A stretch of 64,000 nt of DNA from Pseudaquabacterium terrae (GCF_013266755.1 NZ_JABRWJ010000008.1:186001-250000), one strand, 5' to 3'; counted from the stretch's first letter, positions 16,963 through 25,376 are shown. Notes: generated by a model not told the origin, from the sequence alone. Numbers and translations: made by a program.

Positions 16963-17303
16963 CCATCACCGCAACCCGTACCGCCGAGATGCACGCAGCG
17001 ATTGCCGCAGCACGCGTCAACGACCACATGGAGAGCAACCCCAAAACTTACCCCAGCGGCATGACGACGTTCTACGAACTCGGCAAGCAACGGGCCGCCG
17101 AGTCGCTGAGTTGGGCGCAGGCAAAGGCGATCGTCGACAAGAGCGACGCTACCCTGGCGGCCGAGCTGATCGGGACCGAGATCGAGCCCGCCGGCGCACT
17201 GTGGGAGACCATCGCTCAGGTGAGTGCGTACCGCAGCGGCGTGCTGGAGGTCCACGACGCGCTGCTGGCGACTGCCCGCGGGACCAACCCGCTCCACCTG
17301 TGA
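16959..17303 (+). CDS. Hypothetical element protein with DALLATARG tail
   Basis: The protein has 114 aa and an ATGA-coupled start. It is helical, with WAQAKAIVDKSDATLAAELI in the middle, and ends HDALLATARGTNPLHL, which recalls the small protein at 9255-9494. The following gene product contains ALLAARCSQGTNPLDAL, so the ALLA...GTNPL phrase recurs. The function is unknown. Confidence 0.55.
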   Translation: MTITATRTAEMHAAIAAARVNDHMESNPKTYPSGMTTFYELGKQRAAESLSWAQAKAIVDKSDATLAAELIGTEIEPAGALWETIAQVSAYRSGVLEVHDALLATARGTNPLHL

Positions 17304-17578
17304 CCATCCGGTCAACGTTTTGCCTCGGCACGCGGGGCTTCTCGCCGCCGGGAGCCGCGGTCTTCACCGTCAACGCCGAGGACATGCTAGCCCTCGCCAA
17401 GGCAGTCAACGCGGCGGCCGTGCTCGCTGAGGAAGGCGGTAGTGAGGCGCAAGTCCGCCAAGCGGCGACCGCTGCGAATCGCGCGCTGCTGGCGGCCCGC
17501 TGCAGCCAGGGGACGAACCCGCTGGACGCGCTGAAGGCCTTCGCCGAGTCGATCCGGGCCTACGCGCCGCCCCCGTGA
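17300..17578 (+). CDS. Hypothetical element protein, last of the coupled operon
   Basis: This 92-aa protein starts at GTG 17300 in a GTGA overlap. It is mostly alanine-rich helix (ALAKAVNAAAVLAEEGG) with the phrase ALLAARCSQGTNPLDALKAF shared in part with the previous product. It ends 44 bp from the convergent HEPN gene; that gap contains no clear terminator. Confidence 0.5.
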   Translation: MTIRSTFCLGTRGFSPPGAAVFTVNAEDMLALAKAVNAAAVLAEEGGSEAQVRQAATAANRALLAARCSQGTNPLDALKAFAESIRAYAPPP

Positions 17579-17622
17579 ACGTCGGTCGATCGCGCAGGAC
17601 GACGTAGCCTGCAGCAAGTCCT

Positions 17623-18807
17623 CTAGAACGGAACGTCTTCGTCAGAGATGGATGCTGGCATCCACGGGTACTTTTCGGCCTCGGTAACGTAGTCTGTGCC
17701 GTAGTCCCCCATGGCTCCCCAATATTCGACGCTATCAATTTCGCTCAAGTCAGTACCAAGCTTTCGCGTGTCGACAACCCAATACTCGTTTCCGAAAGAA
17801 GCGGCCTTCTGAAGGCTCGCCGAGACTTCCTTTGCTTCAATCAATTCACCGCGCGCCAAGTTGTCTTGCTTCACCAGTTCGGTTTCCTGCTCCACTTGCA
17901 GCGCCATGTCCTTCAAGGATTGAGATATATCGATCACCTTGGCAGTCAGCGTCGGCTCCGAGAACACGATGTTGATCGATCGCTGCACGATCGGCGCGTC
18001 CCCCCTTACCTCAGAGGATGTATGCCCGTCGGAAATGAAGATGCACGCGTCTCGAATCTTCTCGAAATGCTTTACAACTTGAGCCGTGCGCAGCGTCGTC
18101 ACGCGACTTGTCAGGTAGTCACGATCGCTGTACATGTGGTTCCTGAGAACGGTGCAGCGTTGGGTCACTCGTATGCGAATCCACTTCTCGTCGGGACTTG
18201 AGAAGATGTTTGTCGCGAAGTGTGGGTTACCAATCGGCTTTATTTGTTTGTACCATTCTCGATCGGAGTTTGTTGGCACGACATTCCGAATGCCCGATAT
18301 CCGTCCTAGACAAGCCTGAACCTCTAGCAGCACATGCTTCGTTGTTTGCTTTATCAATTCGACGTCATCTTGGCGAATCGGGCGGAAATGGGCCAGTGAA
18401 TTTCTGACGGTATTGATTTCTGCAAGCTTGGTTTGAATTACACCCTGCTTTGCTCGGAAGTACGGCGCAAAATGCTTCCAATAGGACTCGTGGAGCATGA
18501 TTGTCGTAAGGTCGCCGCTGCTTAGAAACAGCATTGGGGACGTCACGACCTCACCGACATACCCGTGATCGTTGGCCTGAGCAATGCGCTTTTTGGTTTC
18601 GCTGCGGATTGTTCCGGCCCCGCCAATGCTGGCGCTGTCCCAGTCCTTGCCGAGGCTATCCTTTAGGACGACATACACAAACAAGCGCAGCGCGTTCTCG
18701 AATCTGAAGAGAATGTTTAGCGCTTCGTAGTAGTAGAGATGTAGCCAGCTCCCGGGAACCTTTACCATCCCGTCCGTCACCTGAGCCGCCTTCCAATCCA
18801 TAGCCAT
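17623..18807 (-). CDS. HEPN-domain protein with RNxxxH motif (candidate defence cargo)
   Basis: The protein has 394 aa from ATG 18807, placed by a GGAGG Shine-Dalgarno. Early helices read YYEALNILFRFENALRLFVY (the E..LR helix usual in Swt1-like HEPN domains), and R135-N136-SLA-H140 in INTVRNSLAHFRPI is the HEPN ribonuclease motif. The C-terminal half has no domain I can name and ends in an acidic tail. HEPN RNases act in abortive infection and toxin-antitoxin systems. The gene lies alone, opposite to the structural operon and next to the integrase, the usual cargo slot of satellites. It is clearly less GC-rich than its surroundings, which suggests separate acquisition. No antitoxin gene is evident. 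Confidence 0.7.
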   Translation of the reverse strand: MAMDWKAAQVTDGMVKVPGSWLHLYYYEALNILFRFENALRLFVYVVLKDSLGKDWDSASIGGAGTIRSETKKRIAQANDHGYVGEVVTSPMLFLSSGDLTTIMLHESYWKHFAPYFRAKQGVIQTKLAEINTVRNSLAHFRPIRQDDVELIKQTTKHVLLEVQACLGRISGIRNVVPTNSDREWYKQIKPIGNPHFATNIFSSPDEKWIRIRVTQRCTVLRNHMYSDRDYLTSRVTTLRTAQVVKHFEKIRDACIFISDGHTSSEVRGDAPIVQRSINIVFSEPTLTAKVIDISQSLKDMALQVEQETELVKQDNLARGELIEAKEVSASLQKAASFGNEYWVVDTRKLGTDLSEIDSVEYWGAMGDYGTDYVTEAEKYPWMPASISDEDVPF

Positions 18808-18852
18808 CACGCGCCCCTCCGCATCAAGCGGGGAAATATAACCTTGGGGTGG

Positions 18853-20028
18853 CTACCCGAGGAACTCCGCCCACTCCGCCATCAACGCGCGCCGCTTCTC
18901 GAACAGATCGCCGCGCCGATACGCTGCCTCGGTCTGATCGCCGATAGCATGGGCTAGGGCCATTTCGCGGACCTCCGCCGGGGTCGCGGTCCGCTCGGCG
19001 CACCAGTCCGAGAACGTGCTGCGCAACCCATGCGGGACGGCCGTCAAGTTCATCCGGCGCATGACCGCCGTCAAGCTCATGTCCGACAACGGCTTGTCAA
19101 CGTCACGGCCCGGAAAGATCAACTCGACGTCTTTGAGTCGGGGGAGGGCCTTCAACAGCGCGACGGCAGCCGGGGACAGCGGCACGCGGTGCTCACGACC
19201 GGACTTCATCACGTCCGCCGGACACGTCCACACGGCCGCCTTGAGGTCGACGTTCCCCCACGTCGCCGCCCGCACCGCGCCGGTCCGGCTGGCCGTCAGA
19301 ACGGCGAACTCCAGCGCTCGGGCGCTCGTGCCGGCCGTTGCCCGCAGTCGCTTCATGAAGGCGGGCGCGTCGTCGATCGGCAGGGCCTCGAAGTGCGCGC
19401 GCTTGTTGACCTTGCCCGGCTTCGGCAGGGCCGCGTCGAGATTGCCGCGCCAGCGCGCCGGGTTGAGGCCTTCCGGCCGTAGCTCGCGCTGCACGGCATA
19501 GTTGAGAACCAGCTCGATCCGGCTGCGCAGGCGGACCATCGTCTCGTTCTTCGTCGACCACTCCGGCTCGATCGCCGCCAGGACATCGGCCTTGGTCACG
19601 TCGCGCACGTGCTTGGCGCCGAACGTGGGGTAAGCGTACGTCTGCAGCGTGTTCTCCCACTGCTGGGCGTGCTTGGCGTTCTTCCAGCTCGGCCGGTGCG
19701 CTTCGATGTAGGCCTCGGCGGTTCGCTGAAAGGTCCACTCGATCGTCTGCCGCGTGGCTCGACGTGACGCCGCGGGGTCGACGCCGGCCTTGATCTGCTG
19801 CAGCGTCGACCGAGCGCTCTCGATCGCCTGCGCGAGCGTCACCGTGGGGTAACCCCCGAGCCCCAGCTCGGCCCGGCGCGCGCCGACCATCGTCCGCAGG
19901 ACCCACGACTTCGTGCCGCTGGGCTTGACGTACAGGCGCAACCCGCTGACGGTGCCGACCGGGTGCAGGCCTGGCACGGCGAGGCGCTTGACCTCCAGGG
20001 CTGACAGCGGCTTGGCGAGCTTCGGCAT
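18853..20028 (-). CDS. P4-type tyrosine integrase
   Basis: The 391-aa protein starts at ATG 20028, chosen for its GGAGGA Shine-Dalgarno; the frame is open to 20061. The N-terminal DUF4102-type domain (LRLYVKPSGTKSWVLR, ELGLGGYPTVTLAQA) is followed by a SAM-like core-binding domain and a catalytic domain with R248 (TASRTGAVR), H333-R336 (HGLRSTFSDW), H360 (LAHAIG) and Y370 (AYRRG). All five residues needed for catalysis are present. It lies beside the tRNA-Ser attachment site. Two candidate arm repeats sit in its own leader, so it may repress itself. Confidence 0.93.
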   Translation of the reverse strand: MPKLAKPLSALEVKRLAVPGLHPVGTVSGLRLYVKPSGTKSWVLRTMVGARRAELGLGGYPTVTLAQAIESARSTLQQIKAGVDPAASRRATRQTIEWTFQRTAEAYIEAHRPSWKNAKHAQQWENTLQTYAYPTFGAKHVRDVTKADVLAAIEPEWSTKNETMVRLRSRIELVLNYAVQRELRPEGLNPARWRGNLDAALPKPGKVNKRAHFEALPIDDAPAFMKRLRATAGTSARALEFAVLTASRTGAVRAATWGNVDLKAAVWTCPADVMKSGREHRVPLSPAAVALLKALPRLKDVELIFPGRDVDKPLSDMSLTAVMRRMNLTAVPHGLRSTFSDWCAERTATPAEVREMALAHAIGDQTEAAYRRGDLFEKRRALMAEWAEFLG

Positions 20029-20040
20029 AGTTCCTCCCGT

Positions 20041-20062
20041 CTCCCCCATCTGTTCCCCCATC
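20041..20062. repeat. Right pair of candidate integrase arm-type sites
   Basis: CTCCCCCATC (20041-20050) and TTCCCCCATC (20053-20062) repeat the left pair in sequence, orientation and 12-bp spacing. They lie just upstream of the integrase start, 111 bp from the attR core, and overlap the probable integrase promoter or leader. Confidence 0.6.
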
Positions 20063-20172
20063 GATCGATGAGGTTGACTGACATGAGGCGAAGTGACGTG
20101 ATTCGAACTATACGGGAGAAGAGGGCTGTTTTTGGGGGATCTGATGCGTCACGAGGACGCCTGCCACCCCTA

Positions 20173-20188
20173 GGTGGCGGAAGCGGTG
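20173..20188. repeat. attR core within the 3' end of tRNA-Ser
   Basis: This perfect 16-bp copy of 5505-5520 covers the tRNA CCA and acceptor-stem 3' strand. The tRNA gene therefore stays intact after integration, as usual for tRNA-targeting elements. Confidence 0.85.
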
Positions 20189-20264
20189 AGATTCGAACTC
20201 ACGGAGGGGATGAACCCTCGCCGGTTTTCAAGACCGGTGCCTTAAACCGCTCGGCCACGCTTCC
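20175..20264 (-). tRNA. tRNA-Ser (anticodon UGA)
   Basis: The gene is 90 bases including an encoded CCA. The acceptor GGAAGCG pairs with CGCTTCC. The D-arm TGGCCGAGCGGTTTAAGGC is of serine type, the anticodon loop is CTTGAAA within CCGGT/ACCGG, the long variable arm (GAGGGTTCATCCCCTC) is class II, and the T-arm has GTTCGAATC. A weak TACGAT -10-like box lies 15 bp upstream on the minus strand. It is the attachment site of the element. Confidence 0.97.
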
Positions 20265-20341
20265 ATCGATCGGCGCTCATCGTAGCGCCGGTTTTGCCTG
20301 CACTTCACGGCGTGCGCGGAGCGCACACCGGACCGCGATTC

Positions 20342-23300
20342 TCACATGTACCCGATCCCGGTCTCCGCCAGACCGACGAGGTCGATGTTGATCGCGTTGA
20401 GCTCGGTCTCCGCGGCCAGCACGCCCAGCTCGGCGGGCGTCATGACGCCGTTGTCGAGCAGGCCCCGGTAGAAGGCCATGTCGGCGGCCGGTGGCGCGAA
20501 GCCGACGACGTTGGTGTAGAGCAGCCGCACGACATCGGTGTGGCTGGCGTTCGCCCCGATCGCGAAATCGAGCGCCAGCTGCATCAGCGTTTCGTAGTCC
20601 ATGCCGCCATCGAGCAGCTGCAGGCCGACACCCACATAGGCCATCTCGTAGATCGATTGGGCACCGAACACCGCGCCGAGGATCTTCACCGTGGTGCCGG
20701 CGTTGCCGTCGAGATCGATCGCCCAGCGCAGGTCGTCCCACTGGAGCCGCTCGACGCCGTAGAGCAGGTCGCGGCCTTCGCCGCCCGGCTGATCGTGCGC
20801 CACGGCCCAGCCGGTTTCCTGCGGGCCGAGGAAGTAGGTCTGCGCGAAGCCGGCCAGGCGCGCGGTGTCGATGCCGTTGCCGCCGTCGAGGATGTCGTCG
20901 CCCTCGCGCCCGCGCAGCACGTCGTTGGCGTTGCCGCCATTGAGCGTGTCGGGGCCGGTCGTGCCGCTGAGGCTGTCTGCCGCGGCGCTGCCGTTGATGA
21001 CGTTGCGCTGAAGCGCGGAGATCGTGTAGCTGCCCGTGCCGGTGTCGAAGTCCGAGGCCGAGACGTAGTAGGTGCCCGTCGCCGACGGCGTGAAGGTGAT
21101 CTGCGAGTTCAGCCCGACGCCTGAGTCGTCGTCGAAGGCCAGGGCCTGGCCGGCGCCGTTGGACAGCGTCAGGTAGGGATCGTCGAGCTGGTTGGCGACG
21201 AGGTCGATCGTGTACTGGACGCCGGCGTTCAGCGTGATCGCGAACATGTCGCTGTCGGTCGGCACGCCGATGTTGCCGGCGACGGCGGCGGCGCCGACAT
21301 TGACGCGGCCGCTGGTGTTGGTCGCGGCGCGGTAGTCGTCGTCCGGCACCTGCGACGAGATCGTGTACGTGCCCGTGTCTTCGGAATAGTCGAAGGCGGC
21401 GAGGTAGTAGTTGCCGCTGACGCTGGGCGTGAAGTACAGCCGCGAGTCCAGCGGCAGCGGGCCGCTGTCGTCGTCGTAGGCAATGAGCTCGACATCGTCG
21501 CCGCCGTACAGCGCCATGTACGGATCGACGTTGCTGCTCAGCGGGCTGACCATGTCGAACTGGTAGGTCCGGCCGGCCTCGAGCGGCACGCGGAACAGGT
21601 CGCCGTCGTTCGGGGTGTCGATGCGGGCGTTGATCGCGCCGGTGCCGCCGTTGAGCACGCCGCCCGTGTTGACGTCGAGCGGAAAGTCGTCGGTGGACGA
21701 CGGCACAGCGGTTCTGAAGTTCCAGGCCGTCGAGCCGCTCAGGCCGGCGTATGCATTGCCGGCGCTGTCGCGGAATGCGCCGGCGCCGATGTTGACGTAG
21801 AAGGCCGTGTTGCCCGGCAGGTTCTCGCCGGGATCGATCGTCACGCTGGCGCCGCTGATCTGCACCGCCGGGTCGTTGACGCTGATCTCGCGCAACAGCG
21901 TGCCGTTGCCCGCGTACAGCAGCACGCTGCCGTTGCCGCGCTGCACCGCTTCGCTGAAGGTCAGCACCAGGTTCGCGGTGACGTTGACCTGGGCCGCATC
22001 GTCGGCCGGGGTCACGCTCTGCAGGCGCGGTGCGCCGCTGTCCTGCGTCGCCGTCGTGGCACTCAGCGTGTAGCCGCCGGTGCCGAGGCCGAAGTCGAAG
22101 GCGCCCAGGTAGTGCGTGCCGCTCGCGGTCGCGGTGTAGGTGATCAGCGCGGTGGAGCCGCCGCCGCTGTCGTCGTCCAGCGCGATGTAGCTGCTGCCGG
22201 GCTGCGGGCTGAGCAGCCCCAGGTAGGGGTCGGCGAGGCCGGTGCTGGTGAGCGTGAAGGTGTAGGTCGTTCCGGCCGCCAGCGTGACCGTGAACAGGTC
22301 TTCGTCGAGCACCGATTCGATGACGCCGGTCCGCGCCGGGCCGTTGACGAGCACCTGGGCGGTGGTGTCGAAAGTGAACGGCACGTCGTCGAGCACCGAT
22401 GCCGGGCTGGTGCGGAAGGTCCACGCGGTCTGCGAGCTGATGCCGGCATAGGCGATGCCCGTCGCATCGCGGAAGGCGCCGGCATCGACCGTGACGCTGA
22501 ATTCGGTGTCGGCGGCCAGGTCGGCCGGCGGATCGATGAACACGGTGCTGCCGCTGATCGACACCCGGTTGGCATCGGTGGCGGCGATCGTGTGCACGAC
22601 GTTGCCGCCGCTGCGGATCACGATGTTGCCGCTGCCTGCGACCACCGGCTCGCTGAACTGCATCTGCAGGACGGCCGAGCGCGACAGGTTGGTGGTGTCG
22701 TCGGGCGGCGTCAGCCCGGCGAGCTGCGGTGCGCCGGTGTCGGTCGTGCCGGTGCTGAAGTTCCACGTCGTGGTGTTGTTGCCGGTGCCGGCCCACGCGT
22801 TGCCGGACGGATCGGTGATCACGCCGGCGCCGATCTGCACGTAGTAGCTCGCGCCGGCCACCAGGTTGAGCGTGGGGTCGATCGTCGCGGTGTTGCCGGT
22901 GAAGCTGACCTGCGCGGCATCGGCCACCGAGATGCTGCTGAACAGCGAGCCGTCGGCGTTGAAGATGTTGATGCTGCCCGTGCCCGCTTCGACCGCTTCG
23001 TTGAAGCTCAGCATGAGGTTGGCGCCGATGGCGACGCTGCCCGCGTTGTCGGCCGGGCTGAAGCCCTGCAGCACCGGTGCGCTGCTGTCGCCGCCGGGCG
23101 CCAGGTCGTTGACCGTGCGCACCGCATCGGCGAACTGGAAGCGTTCGACGCCGCTGATGCGGTCGCTGCCGCTGGCGCCGCCGCTGATCGTGATCAGGCC
23201 GGCGGCGACGCTGATCGTGTAGCTGGCGAAGGTGCCTTCGAGCACCGCGGTGTCGTTGCCGCCGCCGCCCTCGATCGTGTCGTTGCCGGCGCCGCCTTGC

Positions 23301-24298
23301 AGCGTGTCGTCGCCGTCGCCGCCCGTGAGCTCGTCGTTGCCGCCGCCGCCTTCGAGGCGGTTGGCGGCCTCGTTGCCGGTCAGCGTGTCGTTGCCGGCGC
23401 CGCCGCGGGCGTTCTCGATCGTCGTGTTGTAGGCGATCGCGATGTTGTTCGTCATGCTGTTCGCAGACGAGAACTGTCCGGCGCGCAGGTCGATGCGGCT
23501 GGCGGTGCCCCAGCCGCTCAGGTCCAGCGTGTCGGTGCCGCCCGAGTCGTAGATCGTCAGGATCGGGTTGGCGTTGCGCGCGAAGTCGTAGATCTGGCCG
23601 GTGGTGCCGCCGATCGTGCTGCTGAAGCCGTAGACGGTGTTGTCCAGCCGCGTCGTGGTCGAGGCACCGTAGATGCGCTGGATCGCCGCGATGTCGTTGA
23701 GCATCGGCGTCTGCGGCGAGTGCACGACGTTGCTGGTGTCGGCCCAGTCGGCCTGCATCACCTCGGCCGAGTAGTTCGGGGCGGCGTAGCGCGGCCCGAA
23801 GTACGACATGATCGACAGCACCACGCTGTCCTGGAACGACGACGGCGACCAGTTGCCGTTGCCGTTGTAGTCGCCCATGTGGTTGAGGCCGAGCGCATGC
23901 CCGATCTCGTGGATGTAGGTCTGAAAGCCGTACTGGCCGATCGCCGTGGTGACGAGGTCGGCCTCGGTCGAGTTGAACCAGACGCTGCCGACCTGCGGGT
24001 AATACGCGTGGGCGTAGCCGATCTCGGTGCTGGTGTAGCCGAACTCGATGTTGGTGGCGCCCGGCGTGCCGGGCATGAAGGTCTGCGTGACCAGCTCGTC
24101 CCAGGTCGCCATCGCCAGCGTCATCAGCGCCTGCTGGCTCGGATTGACGGCGCGAAAGCCCGCTGCCTCGCCCTGGCCGGAGATGCCGTTCGAGCTGGTC
24201 GGGAAGGCGTAGGTGATCGCATTGCCCGACCACCGATTGCCCCCATTGAGCTGATTGAAAACCTGTTCCTGGCTCCAGTTGGCCGCCATGCTGATCAC
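20342..24298 (-). CDS. Serralysin-type M10 metalloprotease with Ig-like, PPC and RTX repeats
   Basis: The protein has 1,318 aa. The zinc site HEIGHALGLNH is at about 130-140 and the Met-turn SIMSYF, with the serralysin Tyr, at about 162-167. RTX calcium-binding nonapeptides (GGxGxD) occur at about 298-350. SbsA-type Ig-like and PPC domains alternate from about 405 to 1090, a second short RTX block follows, and a DUF4214-like domain ends the protein (VRLLYTNVVGFAPPAADMAF). There is no signal peptide or propeptide, which fits type I secretion. It is likely an extracellular calcium-stabilised protease. The accessory domains match the giant protein at 1-2964, so the two probably share an evolutionary and secretion context. 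GGAG precedes the ATG; an ATG at 24289 is an alternative. Confidence 0.92.
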   Translation of the reverse strand: MISMAANWSQEQVFNQLNGGNRWSGNAITYAFPTSSNGISGQGEAAGFRAVNPSQQALMTLAMATWDELVTQTFMPGTPGATNIEFGYTSTEIGYAHAYYPQVGSVWFNSTEADLVTTAIGQYGFQTYIHEIGHALGLNHMGDYNGNGNWSPSSFQDSVVLSIMSYFGPRYAAPNYSAEVMQADWADTSNVVHSPQTPMLNDIAAIQRIYGASTTTRLDNTVYGFSSTIGGTTGQIYDFARNANPILTIYDSGGTDTLDLSGWGTASRIDLRAGQFSSANSMTNNIAIAYNTTIENARGGAGNDTLTGNEAANRLEGGGGNDELTGGDGDDTLQGGAGNDTIEGGGGNDTAVLEGTFASYTISVAAGLITISGGASGSDRISGVERFQFADAVRTVNDLAPGGDSSAPVLQGFSPADNAGSVAIGANLMLSFNEAVEAGTGSINIFNADGSLFSSISVADAAQVSFTGNTATIDPTLNLVAGASYYVQIGAGVITDPSGNAWAGTGNNTTTWNFSTGTTDTGAPQLAGLTPPDDTTNLSRSAVLQMQFSEPVVAGSGNIVIRSGGNVVHTIAATDANRVSISGSTVFIDPPADLAADTEFSVTVDAGAFRDATGIAYAGISSQTAWTFRTSPASVLDDVPFTFDTTAQVLVNGPARTGVIESVLDEDLFTVTLAAGTTYTFTLTSTGLADPYLGLLSPQPGSSYIALDDDSGGGSTALITYTATASGTHYLGAFDFGLGTGGYTLSATTATQDSGAPRLQSVTPADDAAQVNVTANLVLTFSEAVQRGNGSVLLYAGNGTLLREISVNDPAVQISGASVTIDPGENLPGNTAFYVNIGAGAFRDSAGNAYAGLSGSTAWNFRTAVPSSTDDFPLDVNTGGVLNGGTGAINARIDTPNDGDLFRVPLEAGRTYQFDMVSPLSSNVDPYMALYGGDDVELIAYDDDSGPLPLDSRLYFTPSVSGNYYLAAFDYSEDTGTYTISSQVPDDDYRAATNTSGRVNVGAAAVAGNIGVPTDSDMFAITLNAGVQYTIDLVANQLDDPYLTLSNGAGQALAFDDDSGVGLNSQITFTPSATGTYYVSASDFDTGTGSYTISALQRNVINGSAAADSLSGTTGPDTLNGGNANDVLRGREGDDILDGGNGIDTARLAGFAQTYFLGPQETGWAVAHDQPGGEGRDLLYGVERLQWDDLRWAIDLDGNAGTTVKILGAVFGAQSIYEMAYVGVGLQLLDGGMDYETLMQLALDFAIGANASHTDVVRLLYTNVVGFAPPAADMAFYRGLLDNGVMTPAELGVLAAETELNAINIDLVGLAETGIGYM

Positions 24299-24396
24299 TC
24301 CACCGAGGGGCTCGGATATCGAATGGCGGTCATTGAATCACTTTGGGCGGTGGCTGCGTAGGCACCAAAGGAGCCATTGGTCATATGCCCGGCGGG

Positions 24397-25200
24397 CTAG
24401 TCGCACGGAACCTGAACCAGTTCACGCCGCCCGCCATCGACCCGCACCGCGCTCAGGCGCCCGCCCCAGACGCAGCCGGTGTCCAGCGCCATCAGCTTCG
24501 GCTCCATGCGCAGCCCGAGCGTCGACCAGTGGCCGAAGGCGATCGGCGTGTCGGCGCTGCGCCGGCCCGGCACCTCGAACCACGGCCGGAACCCGGGCGG
24601 CGCGCCCGCGCTGCCGTCCTTGGTCTTGAATTCGAGCGTGCCGTCGTCGCTGCAGAAGCGGATGCGCGTCAGCACGTTGATGACGAAGCGCCAGCGCTCG
24701 GCGCCGCTCAGGCGGTCGTCCCAGCGCAGCGGCTCGTTGCCGTACATCACGCGCAGGAAGCCGGGCAGGTCCGGGCCGCGCAGCAGGTGGCTGACCTCGT
24801 CGGCCAGCGCCAGCGTCGTCGCCGCGTCCCATTGCGGCACGACGCCGGCATGCACCAGCAGCCAGCCGTGCGCCGTGTCGGCCAGCGGGCACTGGCGCAC
24901 CCATTCCAGCCAGGCTTCGCGCTCGGGGCTTTGCAGGATCGGGTCGAGCGTGTCGCTGGCATGCAGCGGGCGCACGTGCTCGGCGGCGGCCAGCAGGTGC
25001 AGGTCGTGGTTGCCGAGCAGGCAGGTCGCCGCCGCGCCGAGCCCGCGCAGGCGTTCCAGCGTGGGCAGCGACTGCGGGCCGCGGTTGACCAGATCGCCGA
25101 GCACGTGCAGGCGATCGCGTGAGGGCGAGAAGCCGATCTCGGCGAGCAGGCGCTCGAACGCGTCGCAACAGCCTTGCAGGTCGCCGACGAGGTAGTGCAT
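24397..25200 (-). CDS. apaH: Symmetrical bis(5'-nucleosyl)-tetraphosphatase
   Basis: The 267-aa protein carries the metallophosphatase motifs: VGDLQGC at residue 5, LGDLVNRGP (GDxVxRG), CLLGNHD, LLVHAGVVPQW, and FGHWSTLG near the C-terminus. ApaH splits Ap4A into two ADP and lowers alarmone-like dinucleotides. It also removes Np4 caps from RNA. The length is typical of beta- and gammaproteobacterial ApaH. The start at 25200 is the first ATG and opens directly into the MHYLVGDLQG motif. Confidence 0.95.
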   Translation of the reverse strand: MHYLVGDLQGCCDAFERLLAEIGFSPSRDRLHVLGDLVNRGPQSLPTLERLRGLGAAATCLLGNHDLHLLAAAEHVRPLHASDTLDPILQSPEREAWLEWVRQCPLADTAHGWLLVHAGVVPQWDAATTLALADEVSHLLRGPDLPGFLRVMYGNEPLRWDDRLSGAERWRFVINVLTRIRFCSDDGTLEFKTKDGSAGAPPGFRPWFEVPGRRSADTPIAFGHWSTLGLRMEPKLMALDTGCVWGGRLSAVRVDGGRRELVQVPCD

Positions 25201-25376
25201 CAGCGCCCGCCCGGCCGCCCGAAGGGCGCTGAGGCCCCCTCGGGGGGAGCGAACGCAGTGAGCAGGGGGCAGGTCACTCGCGGGGAGCAGTCCATGCGGC
25301 CGATTCTGCTACGCTCGCGTCCCTCGCCTTTTCAGGGGCGCGCAGCCCGGTACGACCACGGGAACGGCGCCACCGC
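25201..25376. repeat. Intergenic GC palindromes of Burkholderiales type
   Basis: A CCCCC-TC-GGGGG hairpin (25235-25246) and the phrase GCGAACGCAGTGAGCAGGGG are characteristic of dispersed intergenic repeats in this order. The rest is the shared promoter region of the divergent apaH and CorC-like genes. Confidence 0.5.

Larger units (their letters stand above)
5505..20188. mobile_element. 14.7-kb tRNA-Ser integrative element, satellite- or prophage-like
   Basis: A perfect 16-bp direct repeat (GGTGGCGGAAGCGGTG) bounds the element. The right copy is the 3' end of tRNA-Ser and the left copy lies next to a host gene. It contains a P4-type integrase beside the tRNA, an AlpA-like gene beside the other end, a primase-helicase, an HTH protein, a portal, a tape measure protein and a HEPN protein. 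No terminase, major capsid, protease, head-tail joining, tail tube, baseplate, holin or lysin gene is visible. The size and content fit a phage satellite that carries two structural genes of its own. A prophage reduced by deletion is the main alternative. Confidence 0.85.

Noticed and set aside
20277-24361. Very long open frames on both strands overlapping the metalloprotease (1318 and 749 codons in other frames)
   Set aside because: Only the 20342-24298 frame shows HEIGH, RTX and Ig motifs. The others are arginine- or alanine-rich shadow translations.
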